DNA from: Coenobita brevimanus
Taxonomy: Eukaryota > Arthropoda > Malacostraca > Decapoda > Coenobitidae
Direction: 5' to 3'
Length of the DNA stretch: 64,000 nt
NCBI GenBank assembly: GCA_032717465.1
Contig: CM064632.1
Span: forward strand, 24,368,611 to 24,432,610
Positions 33,989 through 46,339 of this stretch are shown one piece after another. Every line of letters begins with the position of its first letter. Positions within the stretch are counted from its first letter, which is position 1. A program made the translations under genes and the position numbers. The notes under the pieces were generated by a model. That model made no database searches. It was not told the origin of the DNA and saw only the letters and a program-made list of their open reading frames with translations.

Positions 33989-36900
33989 CCCTTTAACCGC
34001 GGGCATTGTTTTGCCCTGACTGTCCTCTCCCTCGTGGGTTTCAGCCAAATGTAAACAAACCTTTAAACCTTAATAACTCTGCACAGAATAAAGCTAGAGA
34101 AAAAAATAAGGTACCATTAGAAAGTACTAACCTTCAGCTTTCCATTGATGTAGGTTTCATGACTTTGTTGACTTTCACAGGACGGGCAGTGCCGTTAGAA
34201 GTGAGGGGTGTAAAATCACTATTTTACGCCCCACACACCAGTACCAAATGCCAACCACTCTCTGATAATAGTAATATAAACATATATGAACACTGCACAT
34301 ACGATAAACACCCATTCTGTGTTCACTGAGGTAGGTAAAAGGCACTGTAATTGCCCGCACTTCACTGCAGCATCACACGCTCACTGACGTTTGGTTAGCG
34401 ACGATGTTTTCATTATTTCTAACTTCTAATACTATTTTACATATAATCTAGGCAATATACATTATATTTACACTGCACTTATTACTATATTGCGTCACTG
34501 TCGCATCACAGAATTACACAAGTGATTCTCTTATTACAATATCACTTATTATACTGGCCAATATTTACATTGTTTTCTAGGCAAAAGATCCCTTATTACT
34601 ACATTATCCATTATACAATTATTGGTAAAGCACGTCACTGTCGCATCACTGTATATCACTGTCACTTTCAGTATTTACTCAGAGAGCGGTACTCGGCAAA
34701 GCACGGAGTCACACAGAGAGCGACTTGGCATTCCTGGCACTGGTGTGTGCTCATTTTTCTCGTCCGAGGCCTCCGTGTGGTGTTATGACATACTCTGCAG
34801 CGGCCCTGTGACAACCTGCCGCCTGCGGTAAGAGGCAATTTCACAAGCTGGTGCCGGCTCTTGTAATTGCGGCCCTCAAGACGGTCAGGTTGTGTGTCAG
34901 AGTGTCGCCTCGGGATCAATGCCATCACCTGGCCAAATCGTGCAAGCAGCTGCTGCATGACAGTCTTGGAGAACTGTGTCAGGGATGGTTGCCTTATGCC
35001 CCCGACTTGTGTCTTGTAGAGGAGGAAGGCGTTGAGCATGCACATATCGAGCATGTGCAGGCAAGCCTTCCTGTACCATCGGGTGTTTCTCCTGAGACAG
35101 TCTATTTCGCCAATCATCATATCAGACTTATCAACAAGTCTCATGTTGACATTGTAATCAATGACGGCATCAGGCTTCATGATTGGCTCTCCTGTCCTGT
35201 AGCTGACCTTCCCAGTTCTCTGCAATTCCCCCTTGTGAATGGTGCTGATCATATTCACGACCTTCTTGTCATGCCACCTGATCGCCAGAAGCTTGTCTGA
35301 CTTCTTCAGGTGCACATCTCCCTTGGATGAGGGTGATGCTTCTGGGAAACTTGGCCACTCTTTCCTATAGCTGCATACAGTGCCAACAGTGCCAATGCCG
35401 TGTTCAGCCAGGTATTTGGAGAGTTTCGGTGCTGTGTAATAATTGTCTGTGTACAGCACATGATTCCCACCAAAATACCTCTCCATCAGCACTTTTACAA
35501 CGGAGCCAGAGAAGTCAAGGGGGTCTTTCCTGTCCACGTCCATTGTGCTTGCACAGTAGATCACGAAATCAAGGATATACCCCGTCTCACAGTCACACAG
35601 CACAAAGAACTTTATCCCAAATCGGTGGCATTTGCTGGGGATGTACTGCATGAATTTGAGACGTCCTCTGAACAATACCAGGGATTCATCTGACGACTTT
35701 TTGCATAGGACAGAAAAATCGCATAAATCGATCCCTAATCCTGTTGAGAAAATCCCTCACTTTCCACAAAGGGTCAGTTTGGGACGGGTTTCCATTGTCA
35801 GCGAAGTGCAGGTATCCTAGCAGCTGTCGGAACTGATCCCGTGACATATACTTCCCGAATGTTGGGATAGAAGTAATGTCATCCACGAGCCAGTACTCCT
35901 CCAACTCATGTCTCTTGATAAGGGGCATCAAGAACATCAGTGCAAAGAACACATACAGCTCTCTGATCCCGACAGGCAACCACGACACTTGCTTTGGTGA
36001 GCCAATAGGTCCCAGCCCTTCTGCTGCACACTGAGCTGCATACCTATTGGTCTCATCACTGACATGCTGCACGATTTCGTCATCCATGAAGGCCAGGAAG
36101 TAGTCAACAAAATCATCTACTTCGTTGCATGGAAAGGCAGGCTGTATTCCCGCATTTGTCATGTCAAACAGCGGATTGTGTGGCTGGAAATCTGCACCGT
36201 CAGATGAAACAAATGCATCCACTTTCCCTGTGCGTGGTTCAGTGGAAGTGGCAGGTCGCATTGCACTCGTTTCCCCGTGAGAAGGAGCTGAGGTGGAGGC
36301 AATGGTTGAGGCAGGAGGTGAGGCAGGAGGCGAGCGGGAGGGGGGTGAGTGCGGGGGTGGTGAGTGGGGGGGTGGTGAGGGTGAGGGAGCTGGGCGGGGG
36401 GCAGGCGGGGGGGTTACTGACCTGGTGTGTGGTGAAATCTGACCCTTTCTTCCCCACTTATCACCTCGCTTATCACCCGGCTTTGCTCTCCAACTGCCAC
36501 GCATCCCCTTTGTTCTAGGCCGGCCTGCCCTGCTTACCCTGCCTGCGCGGCCTGCCTTCCCTCGCTGTGCAGGCTCTGGGAATTCATATTCCTCAGATGA
36601 TGTAGACTGAGGAGAGGGCATGGCAGAAGATGAAGAAGATGTGAGGGCAATAGGGCTAGGGGAATGGGAAAGTGGTGGGAAATGCTTGCTAGGGCCTGGT
36701 GTAGGAGACGTAAGTCTACGCTTCACTCCCTTCCCACGTGCAACACCAATTTTCCCCATAGGCGCCTTCCCTTTCCCAGAGTAAGTTGGGGGCAGTGGGG
36801 GGGAAACAACACATTCACTTTCATCACTGTCACTGTCAGTGCTAAAGGGTTCACCACCAATCACTGCAAAATCGTCACTACTTGCTGTAAGTGTATCACT

Positions 36901-37337
36901 CTCACTGCCACAATCCAGAGTAGTACTTACAGTTTTGTCCAGCTCTGTTCTAATTTCTGGAGTGCTCAACCCCTTCTGCCTTGCCGTCGGCAGTTCCTTC
37001 CTCGGTGTAGAGGTCGAAGGCACACTAGCACTAATAATTTGCGAGGAGGAAGCAAGCGACGATGAGTCGGGACGGAGCGCCATTATCATGCACAGAGCTG
37101 GACAGATACTGAGTGATGCGTGTCAGGGCAGGGGTGGGGGGGGGCCCCCTCGGGGTGGGAGGAGGGAGGTGTGGGATGACTGGCGTGAAAGAACTCGACA
37201 GCTACTCTTGCGTGAGACAAATTGCGCACAGGAAAAATGCGCGGTGTTCAAAATATTCACAAACATTCCAGAATGACACCCGCGGTTTGGTCCAGTTTTG
37301 TCGATGTCATTCTGGAATGACACCCGCGGTTAAAGGG
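33989..37337 (-). mobile_element. piggyBac transposon
   Basis: The 3349-bp element is bounded by TTAA duplications (33985-33988 and 37338-37341). Terminal inverted repeats are CCCTTTAACCGCGGG (33989-34003) and its complement (37323-37337). One transposase gene lies on the minus strand. Near the right end ATTCCAGAATGACA (37265 area) and TGTCATTCTGGAAT (37303 area) form a subterminal inverted repeat, and ATGACACCCGCGGTT occurs twice directly. Near the left end CGTCACTGTCGCATCAC occurs at 34493 and 34636. These suggest transposase-binding sites. No cargo gene was seen. Confidence 0.95.
34668..37089 (-). pseudogene. piggyBac transposase, one frameshift
   Basis: Start ATG at 37087-37089, stop near 34668, about 805 residues in two frames. 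The N-terminal 270 or so residues are low-complexity Ser/Pro/Arg-rich. The transposase domain begins near FDMTNAGIQPAFP. The DDD residues are visible: SDESL (35682-35693), YTDNYYTA (about 35430-35457) and RLVDKSDMM (about 35117-35145). The C-terminus has a Cys/His-rich domain (CRVCHN, HQCQECQVALC, VTPCF) as in other piggyBac transposases. The frame changes between 35690 and 35710 beside an A5 run, just before the first catalytic Asp. It would cut and reinsert at TTAA. All key residues survive, so an assembly error is possible. Confidence 0.92.
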
Positions 37338-37593
37338 TTAATAGCCTTATTGATTGTCAGGGGTGGAGTCACTTTCTCCAGAGGCCAACAGTACTAAAAA
37401 ACAGCACGTGTGAATAATTAGCCTCTGCTGTGTACTGTTGAGAAAGTTTATAAATTCTCGTCCTTAGAGAATCGGCGAAGTAAGTCGCATAAAGTAATCA
37501 TTGCTTGATTTTCACAAGACAATTCATTGTCCTGTTCTCAAGTATTATTGAATATTATTCTTTAATATAGCGTACTCTCAAATCCCTGTGACA
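37338..37593 (+). repeat. 3' LTR of element 2, right part
   Basis: Continues the LTR after piggyBac: TTAATAGCCTTATTGATTG matches TTAATAGCATTATTGATTG of the 5' LTR. It ends CCCTGTGACA. Confidence 0.9.
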
Positions 37594-37650
37594 ATTATCA
37601 ACAACGAGTGTGTATAAATAGCTAATAATTTAAACCTGTATACACTAAAC
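37594..37650. repeat. 67-bp tandem array, right part
   Basis: ATTATCAACAACGAGTGTGT at 37594 resumes the array at unit position 6; the left part stopped at unit position 8. The final unit is incomplete. Confidence 0.85.
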
Positions 37651-37669
37651 CTTACATACACACATTCAT

Positions 37670-37890
37670 TCTTTTTGTTACCATCAGACGGTTTTACTAA
37701 GCTCAGGAGAATCCCCATTTTTTTTTTGTTTTTGCTCTGTTGGTCAGGTAAAGCATTCACATACTCCCTCATCCTCGGAATAACTCGTACATTATTCCAG
37801 CTAACATCAGACGACTTTCTTCAGCAATGGTTATTTTATTTATCAGAGAGAGAGAGAGAGAGAGTGTTAACCCCTTCACTACTATGATGC
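37670..37890. mobile_element. Partial MITE family C copies
   Basis: TTACCATCAGACGGTTTTAC at about 37679 and TAACATCAGACGACTTTCTT at about 37802 match the family C end. A (GA)n run and AACCCCTTCACTACTATGA follow, the latter shared with 41936. Confidence 0.4.
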
Positions 37891-38635
37891 TTTTCAGACT
37901 TAAAATGTAATAGTCTCATTGTAAAGAGTTTGATAAGAAACACCTCCTTTCTCATCTCTGATCTGTCTATATATCAGCATCATTCCACATTAGATTCGCT
38001 GCAGGACTGAACCTTTTCGGAAGAACAGCCAGAACTGACTTTTGCTCATGCTGGCTAAGAACGAAAGGGAAAGTGGTGTTTGTATGGAAAGGCGTATGCA
38101 GGAGTAGGATTGTTGTATTGGCTGCAGTCATATGTGTCGGAGCTCAATTTAGTTATCAGTAAAGTTGACAGGGAGCGAGTATACGGCGTAGAAAAGGACA
38201 TTGTACTAACTCCCACTTTAAATGCCCACCACGGTTTAGGCCCTAACCCTGGATTATGTCCCTTATCGTAATTAGGCCCACGATGGATTATAGTATATAA
38301 TCTTAATACACATACGCCTACCGGGCACACTTGTTCACGTGTCAGCATTTAATTAGACTCATTTAATATGTGGGTGAAGCATGTCAGATATTATTAAGTG
38401 TGGTGTATTAGTGAGTTACTGGCGTGGCATTATTACCTCATTAGTCCCGGGATTTACTAGCGCCGGTGCCGTGTGTGGCCCAAGTGGCTTACACTAATTT
38501 TCACGTTGATAAGTCTGGTGTCTCTTTGTAAGTGAGCTTAGGATGGAATTGTAAGATAGGACACAGGTCTATAGGCTACAGAGGAGGTAACTTATATTAT
38601 TCAGTGAAGAAGTGTGAAAGATACTATATATCTGT
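37891..38635. other. Unassigned sequence, no gene seen
   Basis: No recognised repeat or coding region. Confidence 0.4.
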
Positions 38636-38664
38636 ATGTGTGTCTGTCTGTCTGTATGTATGTA

Positions 38665-38720
<56 letters not shown>

Positions 38721-38870
38721 GGTGGGTGTGTGTATAGGTGTGTGTGTGTGTGTATAGATGTGTATGTATGTATGTATAGATGTGTATGTATGTATGAACA
38801 GGTGTATGTATAGGTGTGTATGTGTATGTATAGGTGTGTATGTATGTATGTATGTGTATGTATATCCAGT
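38636..38870. repeat. GT microsatellite with GTAT and GGTGGGTG variants
   Basis: (GT)n at about 38667-38711, GGGT units to 38730, then TATG/GTAT-rich sequence with AGGTGTGTATGTATGTAT repeats. Confidence 0.9.
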
Positions 38871-39169
38871 CCTATTATGACCCCACGAGGAGCGTGGGGG
38901 ATGGGGGCCATAAGCTACTTAGGCCCAACATTTAGGCTAGTGACCAGTTGTTTATCCCTGAGTGGCAATATGTGGTCAGTAATGCCAACCAACACTCGGA
39001 TGTCAGCCCTTTAAACCATCATGCCTCCATTTGGTTATATGGTTACATGACAAACAGTGAAATGTTTACTGGGTTTTATTCTAAGTGGATTTGGGAATTC
39101 CGCAGCAGTGTCATCTTCACGAATTTACAGTTTACATCTCGATATCCTCATGTGTGTTAATGGTTAAAC
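38871..39169. other. Unassigned sequence, no gene seen
   Basis: Nothing supportable in about 300 bp. Confidence 0.4.
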
Positions 39170-39352
39170 TGTGATTATCCTTAGCACTTCTCCTTTTCCG
39201 ATTTACTCAGCACATAGCACCTATATCCTCTTGTAATCTGTGTCCATATTACAACTCTCTTATCATACAATAGAATGTGTAGGTGTAACACGCTAAATAA
39301 ATCGCCTAGGAGAGGGTGTTAGGAAGCCACTTATGACTCTAAGAATAGGGTG
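39170..39352. mobile_element. MITE family A, copy 5 (diverged)
   Basis: The left arm CTTAGCACTTCTCC then TTTTCCGATTTACTC, and the right arm TAAATAAATCGCC then GAGAGGGTGTTAGGAAGCC, are inverted. This is one of the most diverged copies. Confidence 0.5.
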
Positions 39353-39616
39353 ACCGTGCCAACTATTTCTTGTTTATGTTTGCAACCCTGTCCGTCGCTG
39401 CACCGTAGTTATAATAATTTCCAAAATAATCCTGTTTGGTGCTCAGTTTGTTTTTTTGAGGAGGGGAGGAGGTTTCAGCAATATGGTGTTGAATTTTGAG
39501 TCAAGCCACCAAAGCATCACCTACTTGTATTACTTTCTCTTAAGCTTTACAACAGTGTACGTAGGTCCGCTGTAGGGTGAACAGGGCCCAAGATAACCTG
39601 GCTTTGGTGCTCAGGG

Positions 39617-39717
39617 TTATTATTATTATTAGTAGTAGTAGTAGTATCATAATTGGTTGTTGTTGTTATTATTATTATTATTATTATTGGTTGTTAATAT
39701 TATTATTATTATTTTTG

Positions 39718-39752
<35 letters not shown>

Positions 39753-39759
39753 GTTGTTG

Positions 39760-39791
<32 letters not shown>

Positions 39792-39819
39792 GGTTGTTCT
39801 TGATATTATTATTATTATT

Positions 39820-39858
<39 letters not shown>

Positions 39859-39860
39859 GC
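39617..39860. repeat. (ATT)n/(GTT)n array
   Basis: About 240 bp of ATT repeats with GTT and GTTGGTTGTT interruptions; Ile/Leu and Asn frames are artefacts. Confidence 0.95.
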
Positions 39861-39929
39861 AATATAATGGGGATTTTTTTTTTTTTTAGAATAGGCACTC
39901 AAGTAACGCGTAGTACTTCTCCATAAACT

Positions 39930-40151
39930 TCTCTCGTTTGTTAAAGAAGCACCCTTACGCCATTTCCTTAGCGATTCATTTAGCCTGTTAAACATTACTG
40001 GTACTATCCTATATTGTGTTATGTAAAGTCTTCTAAAATCGCCTCACTTTACATGAATAACGTACAAAAATATATGAACCCGCCATATCTAAAAATAAGT
40101 CGCTAAGGAAGAGGTGTTAGGGAGGCTCTTTACGCGACGGGAATAAGGGCT
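39930..40151. mobile_element. MITE family A, copy 6
   Basis: The left arm CACCCTTACGCCATTTCC then TTAGCGATTCATTTAG is matched by the right arm AATAAGTCGCTAAGGAAGAG then GTGTTAGGGAG. It ends CGACGGGAATAAGGGC. The core ATGAATAACGTACAAAAAT matches copy 4. Confidence 0.7.
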
Positions 40152-40161
40152 CTAGTGCTGT

Positions 40162-40162
<1 letters not shown>

Positions 40163-40214
<52 letters not shown>

Positions 40215-40414
40215 GTATACCAATTTCTGAAAACCTGCCTGGGAATCTGTCCTATTCTTTAAGTTTTACGGCGTTACTCATGGGTCCGAAATAGCCTTAG
40301 TAGTCTTCGAGGTACCACACTTTGATGCTGCGAGGGGTGTGTGCCACCAGACCCAACTTTGTATCTTGATAGTATTCTTAATTCCATGCTAAGATCACTC
40401 GCTTGAAGAAAATA

Positions 40415-40476
<62 letters not shown>
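40163..40476. repeat. (CT)n and (GA)n microsatellites
   Basis: CT run 40163-40211 and GA run 40420-40476, about 210 bp apart. No gene lies between them. Confidence 0.92.
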
Positions 40477-40478
<2 letters not shown>

Positions 40479-40589
40479 ACACGAATAATCTGATATTCAT
40501 AGGAGATTCGGTATATTTTTTGCAGTTTGTCTGAAAGCAACAATTTCGCTTCCTGCTGCTGTTTATTTACGGACATATATATTTTATTC

Positions 40590-40880
40590 GAGTTTATCCC
40601 CAGCGATTTTGTTCAACTGAGAGAAATCGTGATGAGCAGAGGGTTAGAAATGAATTCATTTAAATTTTTTCTCCTGCTATACAAGCACTTAGTTACTATA
40701 TTCAGGCTGACATTAAAGGATTTCCTTGAGAACACCCACTATCTTTTTTTCTATCTATCTATATACCTAGGCTGCTTCCCCCGAAGAAAGGGAGGTAGCC
40801 CCATTTTACCTATCCCACAAACACACGTTTATTCATATATTATTATCTATCTTTTTTTTTTTTTTTAATAAAAGAGAAAA
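40590..40880. other. Partial family C and T-rich sequence
   Basis: CCCCAGCGATTTTGTTCAAC (40599 area) resembles the family C end. GCTGCTTCCCCCGAAGAAAG at 40780 is a short near-palindrome followed by a T-run; its origin is unknown. Confidence 0.35.
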
Positions 40881-40904
40881 GAATAATTGTATAAAGTTGT
40901 CCTT

Positions 40905-41544
40905 CCCAATTGAAACTGAACAAAAAGGAGCAAAAATCAAGACCCATTCATTTATACATACCTGGATACATTGCGTTTTAAAAGACTGGAGAGCATAAAC
41001 ACAGAGAAATACGGACTGAGGAAGACAGTCCCTAATTGACTATACCTGTGTTACTCTAATTTGGCCAAAATTACCATATCTCCATCTTGAATACCGAGTT
41101 GTAACACTAGATTAACGCTGGAATATTATGCAGATCATGAAGAAGTGCTGTGGAAAGGATGTAGAGCCAAAGTGTTGTCTTAGTCTACCACTGAACTACG
41201 TGAAATAAGCTGCAAAAGGACAAAAATCTGGGCCAGGTTATGGCAGAACGACTGTAGTTGTATACACGAAAAAAAGTATATATCGTTTAACAGTGGAACC
41301 GAAATGGGATGAGAGTGCGTTCCCAAAAGATTGCCGCACGTCTGCCGCAGCGGGGAAGGAATAAACGCAGACACTTCAGAAGAGCAGTGGCCTTTGGGAT
41401 GACGACAGTACTGTAGAGGGACCAGATGCAACACAGCGGCGAAGAAGGAGAGGCAGACGAGAGTTAGTCAGAGGAGAGTAGATAATGAGACGAAAAGTCC
41501 TGTAATCCACCCTGCTTAGAAGAGATGTATGTGGTGAAACCCCC

Positions 41545-41547
<3 letters not shown>
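40905..41547 (-). mobile_element. LINE-X C-terminal fragment, split by a MITE
   Basis: On the minus strand, GVSPHTSLLSRVDYRTFRLI and a following LRRCVAS match the start of the fragment at 21213 (GGSPHTALLNSVESKVFRLN). Sequence at 40940-41035 matches 62290-62380 (ATTCATTT, CCTGGA, AAAGACTGGAG), which is the last coding part. MITE-B copy 5 sits between the two halves. The frame is degraded. Confidence 0.65.
41040..41265. mobile_element. MITE family B, copy 5, nested in LINE-X
   Basis: Left CTATACC then TTACTCTAATTTGGCC; right GGGCCAGGTTATGGCAGAAC then GTTGTATAC. Internal TAGAGCCAAAGTGTTG and CTACGTGAAATAAGCTGCAA match copy 1. Confidence 0.72.

Positions 41548-41548
<1 letters not shown>

Positions 41549-41581
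<33 letters not shown>
41549..41581. repeat. (CA)n microsatellite
   Basis: CA run directly adjoining the LINE-X fragment. Confidence 0.95.
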
Positions 41582-41583
<2 letters not shown>

Positions 41584-41861
41584 TCTGATGATACCCATGT
41601 TCAAAGTTAGTATCTGGGCAAGGTTAGCCTATTCAGCCCGAGGATGTCTTTATTTTATTTTATTCTTGCTACCAACACACGATTTATATACTTAAGGCGA
41701 GACCACTTTGGGATGAAAAGATTATATACAAACTCCATTAGCCCCTTCAACCCGAGCACGCTCTTTCTATTTCATCCCTGCCAGCGAAAAATTGGCTGTA
41801 TTCATCTTGTGAGAGACCACCTCGGGATGACCATTAACCCCGTCTTAACAGCTTCCTTTTT

Positions 41862-41993
41862 GCTGCCTCCAGACGATTGTATTCACCTCAGGAGGGAATG
41901 CGAACAGGAAGGGGTTAGGTATAGTCTTCATTAACCACTTCACTACTAGAGGGGCTTTCCAGGGTGAATAAAACCGTTTGATGGCAATAGTAG
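41862..41993. mobile_element. MITE family C, full copy
   Basis: Left CTCCAGACGATTGTATTCAC, right GGTGAATAAAACCGTTTGAT, inverted across about 130 bp, with GAAGGGGTTAGGTATAGTCT inside. A further end-like ATAAAATCGTCTGTCCCTCA lies at 42052. Confidence 0.6.
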
Positions 41994-42540
41994 TAAATAT
42001 GAAGAGGTCCCTGGCATAAGGGATTAAAAGTTCGGGTTCAAATAGTTGAATAAAATCGTCTGTCCCTCAGTAGAATGAAATATTGTACTAAAACTGGCGT
42101 GACAGTGAAAGGGTTAAAGAGTTAGTTTAAAAGTGAAGAAAGATAAAAGTCTTAAAAGAAATACCCGTGGTAGGAAATTTCCTCATTTCCTTCCAATTTT
42201 ACACCACTTAAAATGCAGCCGTCAAAGTCAAGAAAGAAAAGATGAAAAACTCCTGGATTCTTTCGCGTCTTTCCGCCATTAATTGCCCCGATTTAACTTG
42301 TAAACGTTACGGGAAACTAGGGTGGCAGCTTCACAGACCTGCCTCACCCCTGCCTCATTTTTACCCTGCCTTAGCCCTCTTCAAAGGAGAAAAAGGAGAA
42401 CAGATGAGAGTAAACAGTAACAGAACTATCTGTTCTCTCGAGGCTTTTTGTTACAGGAAGGACTATAACTAAGGTAAATATTCTGTGATTCGAAAACTAG
42501 GGTTGACGAGTAGGAAAGCGTACCTGTTTTTATTTTTTTC
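41994..42540. other. Unassigned sequence, no gene seen
   Basis: No domain recognised in the short frames; apparently unique sequence. Confidence 0.4.
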
Positions 42541-44614
42541 TTTTATTTATCCTTCTTCACCTCACACCCTGCCTCACTCCCTTGCCCTAGCTTATTCTTC
42601 ACCCTGCTCCATCCCTCTGCCTTACCCTGCCTCACTCCTGCCTCCTCCTTCCTCTCTCGTGTGCCTCATCTCGTCGTACCCACTTGCCGTACCCTCTGCC
42701 TCCCCTTTTTTCACCCCTCCTTGTTTCATTTTTGTTGTTTTTCCTACTCATTTTAGCTTGTTTCAGCCTTGTCACCCCTCTTTCTGCCTCACCCTGTGAC
42801 TCAATATGCCTCAGCCCTGCCTCACTCTTCACTGCCTCACCCCTCACCCTGCTTCATCCCTCACCCTGCCTTACCCGTTACTCTATCTCACCCCTCAACC
42901 TGCTTCACCCCTCACACTGCCTTATCCCTCATACTGCCTCACAACTCAGCTTTCCTCATCCTTTCTCCCCCCTCACTCTGCGTCATAACTCAACCTTCTC
43001 ACCCCTCATCCTGCCTCACCCCTCATCCTGAATCACCCCTCACATTGCCTCACCCCTCAGACTGCCTCACCCCCCCACCCTGCTTACCCCTCACCCTGCT
43101 CATCCCTCACCCTTCACCCTGCCTCACCCCTCCGTCACCCTGCCTCACCCCTCCGTCACCCTGCCTCACCCCTCACCGTGCCTCATTCCTCACCCTGCCT
43201 CACCCTTCACCCTGCCTCATCTTACTTTTCCCCTTTTGCTGCCTTACCCTTACTCTGCCTCACCCCGCATCCTGCCTGTCCGCTCACCATGCCTCACCAC
43301 TCACCCTGTCTCACCCCTCACCCAGCCTCTCATCCCTCACCCTGCCTTTCCCCTCACCCTACCTCACCACTCACCCTGCCTCACCACTCACCCTGCCTCA
43401 CTACTTACCATGCCTCACTACTTACCATGCCTCACCACTCACCCTGTCTCACCACTCACCATGCCTTACCACTCACCCTGCCTCACCACTCACCATGCCT
43501 CACCACTCACCCTGCCTCACCTCTCACCCAGCCCCATCCCTCACCCTGCCTCGCCACTCACCCTGCCTCATCCTTCACCTTGCCTCACCCAAGTCCTACC
43601 TTCTACCACTTCTATCTGTCCCGTTCCTTTTCCTCTTCTTCCTTTTCTCATTTTCCTCTCTTCTTCCTCCTTCCCATATTTTCCACTCCTCTTCTTCCTC
43701 CTTCCCATATTTTCCTCTCCTCTTCTTCCTCCTTCCCCTATTTTCCTCTCCTCTTCTTCCTCCTTCCCTTATGTCTTCTTCGACTTATATACTTCCCCCT
43801 CTCCCCTCCTCCTCCTTCCCATCTCCATTCTCATTCCTTTCCTCTTCTTCAAACGCCATTTTTAACTCTTACGGTTTTCTCTTCTTCCTTATTTTTCTTC
43901 TTTCCATTTTTCTCTCCTTCTGTTCATCCCATCTCCTTATCTACTTTTCTTATTGCCCTCCATTCCTCTTTCCTTTCCCCCTAACTTCTCTCTCTCTCTC
44001 TCTCCTCTTCTGCTTCATCTGTCTTCACCTACTCTTCCTTCATCCCAACTTCCTCCTCCTCATCCTCTTCCTACCTCCTCCTTCCTTCTCCTACTTCTCT
44101 CCTCCCTCTTCGTCTCTTTTCCACCACTAACTATTTGTTTTCCTATCCTTGCAACTACTCTTTCCATTCCTTTTCTTTTTCTTCCTCTTCCTCTTCATCT
44201 GCCCCTCCCTTCCACGCTCTGCCTCCACCCCTCCTCTTCTTCCTTCACCTCTTCCTCTTCAACAATTCTCCTCCTACTCCTTTCCTTCTCTGCTTCCTCC
44301 TCCCTTTTATTTTCTTCAGCTACTCCTACACTTCATCCGTTTCCTCCTCCTCCTACTTAGCCCCTACATTTGGTTCTCTTCTTCCTCTTCCCATTTATCA
44401 TCTTTGTATTCTTCCTTCTTCTTCCCTCTCTTTATCCTCTCCAGTTCTCCATCTTCATTTTCCTCCTCCCTTCCCTCCATCCCTCCACCCGTATGCAAAT
44501 CACCTCCAGTCTTATCCCTCTCGCAGCTTCCTCTCCCTACCTCTTTCATTTTGTCTCCACCTCGGTCTTTCTCTTCGTCTGACATCTCCCTTTGGTTTTC
44601 TTTATGACACTGCC

Positions 44615-44674
<60 letters not shown>

Positions 44675-44965
44675 CTTCATTGTCAACACTTTTGCCTGTC
44701 ATCCTCTTCTTTTCCTGTCCTCCGATTATCTCTCCTCTTCCCTCATTCTTTACCTCCGTCTCTCCTCCCCGGCGTCTCTACTTCCCTCCTCTTTCTCTTT
44801 GTTTTCGTCGCCTATCTCTCCTCTTCGTCTTCTTCCACCCTATCATCCCTCTTCTTTTCTTTTACTTCCTCATTTACCTCTTTTTTTTTTTTTTTTTTAA
44901 CCTCTTGTCCACTTCCTCCTTATTTCATTTTTCAGAGTCATTCTTACGTCAGACTCATCTGTCTC

Positions 44966-45009
<44 letters not shown>

Positions 45010-45240
45010 CCTCCCTCCCGATTCCTTCTTCCTTCCCGTTTTCCTTTTCCCCCTTTTCCCAAAATTCACCCTTATTTTCAACATTCCTCTTTCTTTCTTT
45101 TCCGTCTCTCCTCCTCTTCATTCTCTTTCCTCCTCCTCTCTTTCCCATCTTCTTTCCCCTTATCCTCTCTCTTCCCTCCCTTTCCTTTTAACCTATTTTT
45201 CACTCATTTCCTCTCTCACATTTATTCCTACTCCTCTCTT
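42541..45240. repeat. Long polypyrimidine tract with a 17-bp minisatellite
   Basis: The plus strand is almost free of purine runs for about 2.7 kb. From 42760 to 43610 it is organised as a minisatellite with unit around CACCCTGCCTCACCACT; the most regular part is 43260-43580. Later parts are CTTCCTCC-type, with (CTGT)n at 44617-44650 and CT runs at 44651-44674 and 44960-45005. All long Ser/Pro/Leu frames here are compositional. Confidence 0.92.
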
Positions 45241-45244
45241 AAAC

Positions 45245-46073
<829 letters not shown>

Positions 46074-46088
46074 TCCGGCCTAGTACGG

Positions 46089-46300
46089 GTCGAATATTAT
46101 GCGAGATAAGGTATTTTCTAACACCTCTTCCTTAGCGAATTATTATTTTTTTATATATTAACACCTAATATTATACTGTGTGTAATTTATACCGTTTTAA
46201 TATCGACATACTTGAATGAAGAACACATAAGAGAATATTTAGTGTATTATGTAAAATAAATCGTTAAGGTATAAGTGTTACGCAATCTACACGTCACTTA
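46089..46300. mobile_element. MITE family A, copy 7 (diverged)
   Basis: The left arm TTTTCTAACACCTCTTCC then TTAGCGAATTATT is matched by the right arm AAATAAATCGTTAAGGTATA then AGTGTTACGCAATC. Confidence 0.6.
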
Positions 46301-46339
46301 GATGATACTACGTCTTTTTTCATTATGCTGTGCTTATAT

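Larger units (their letters stand above)
28546..37593 (+). mobile_element. Gmr1-like LTR element 2, internally deleted, carrying a piggyBac insertion
   Basis: LTRs of about 1.03 kb (TGTCACG...CTGTGACA) flank a 3.6-kb internal region. It has Gag, a protease-like segment and the integrase zinc-binding domain. The integrase catalytic core, RT and RNase H are absent. Protease is followed by integrase with no RT between them, as in element 1, and the primer-binding octamer is the same. The LTR copies differ by indels as well as substitutions, so it is older than element 1. A 3349-bp piggyBac element lies inside the 3' LTR. At the outer junction the tandem-repeat positions ATT appear on both sides, a short possible target duplication. 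Confidence 0.88.

Noticed and set aside
34851..36518. Plus-strand frames opposite the piggyBac transposase
   Set aside because: They are antisense shadows of a clearly identified minus-strand transposase.
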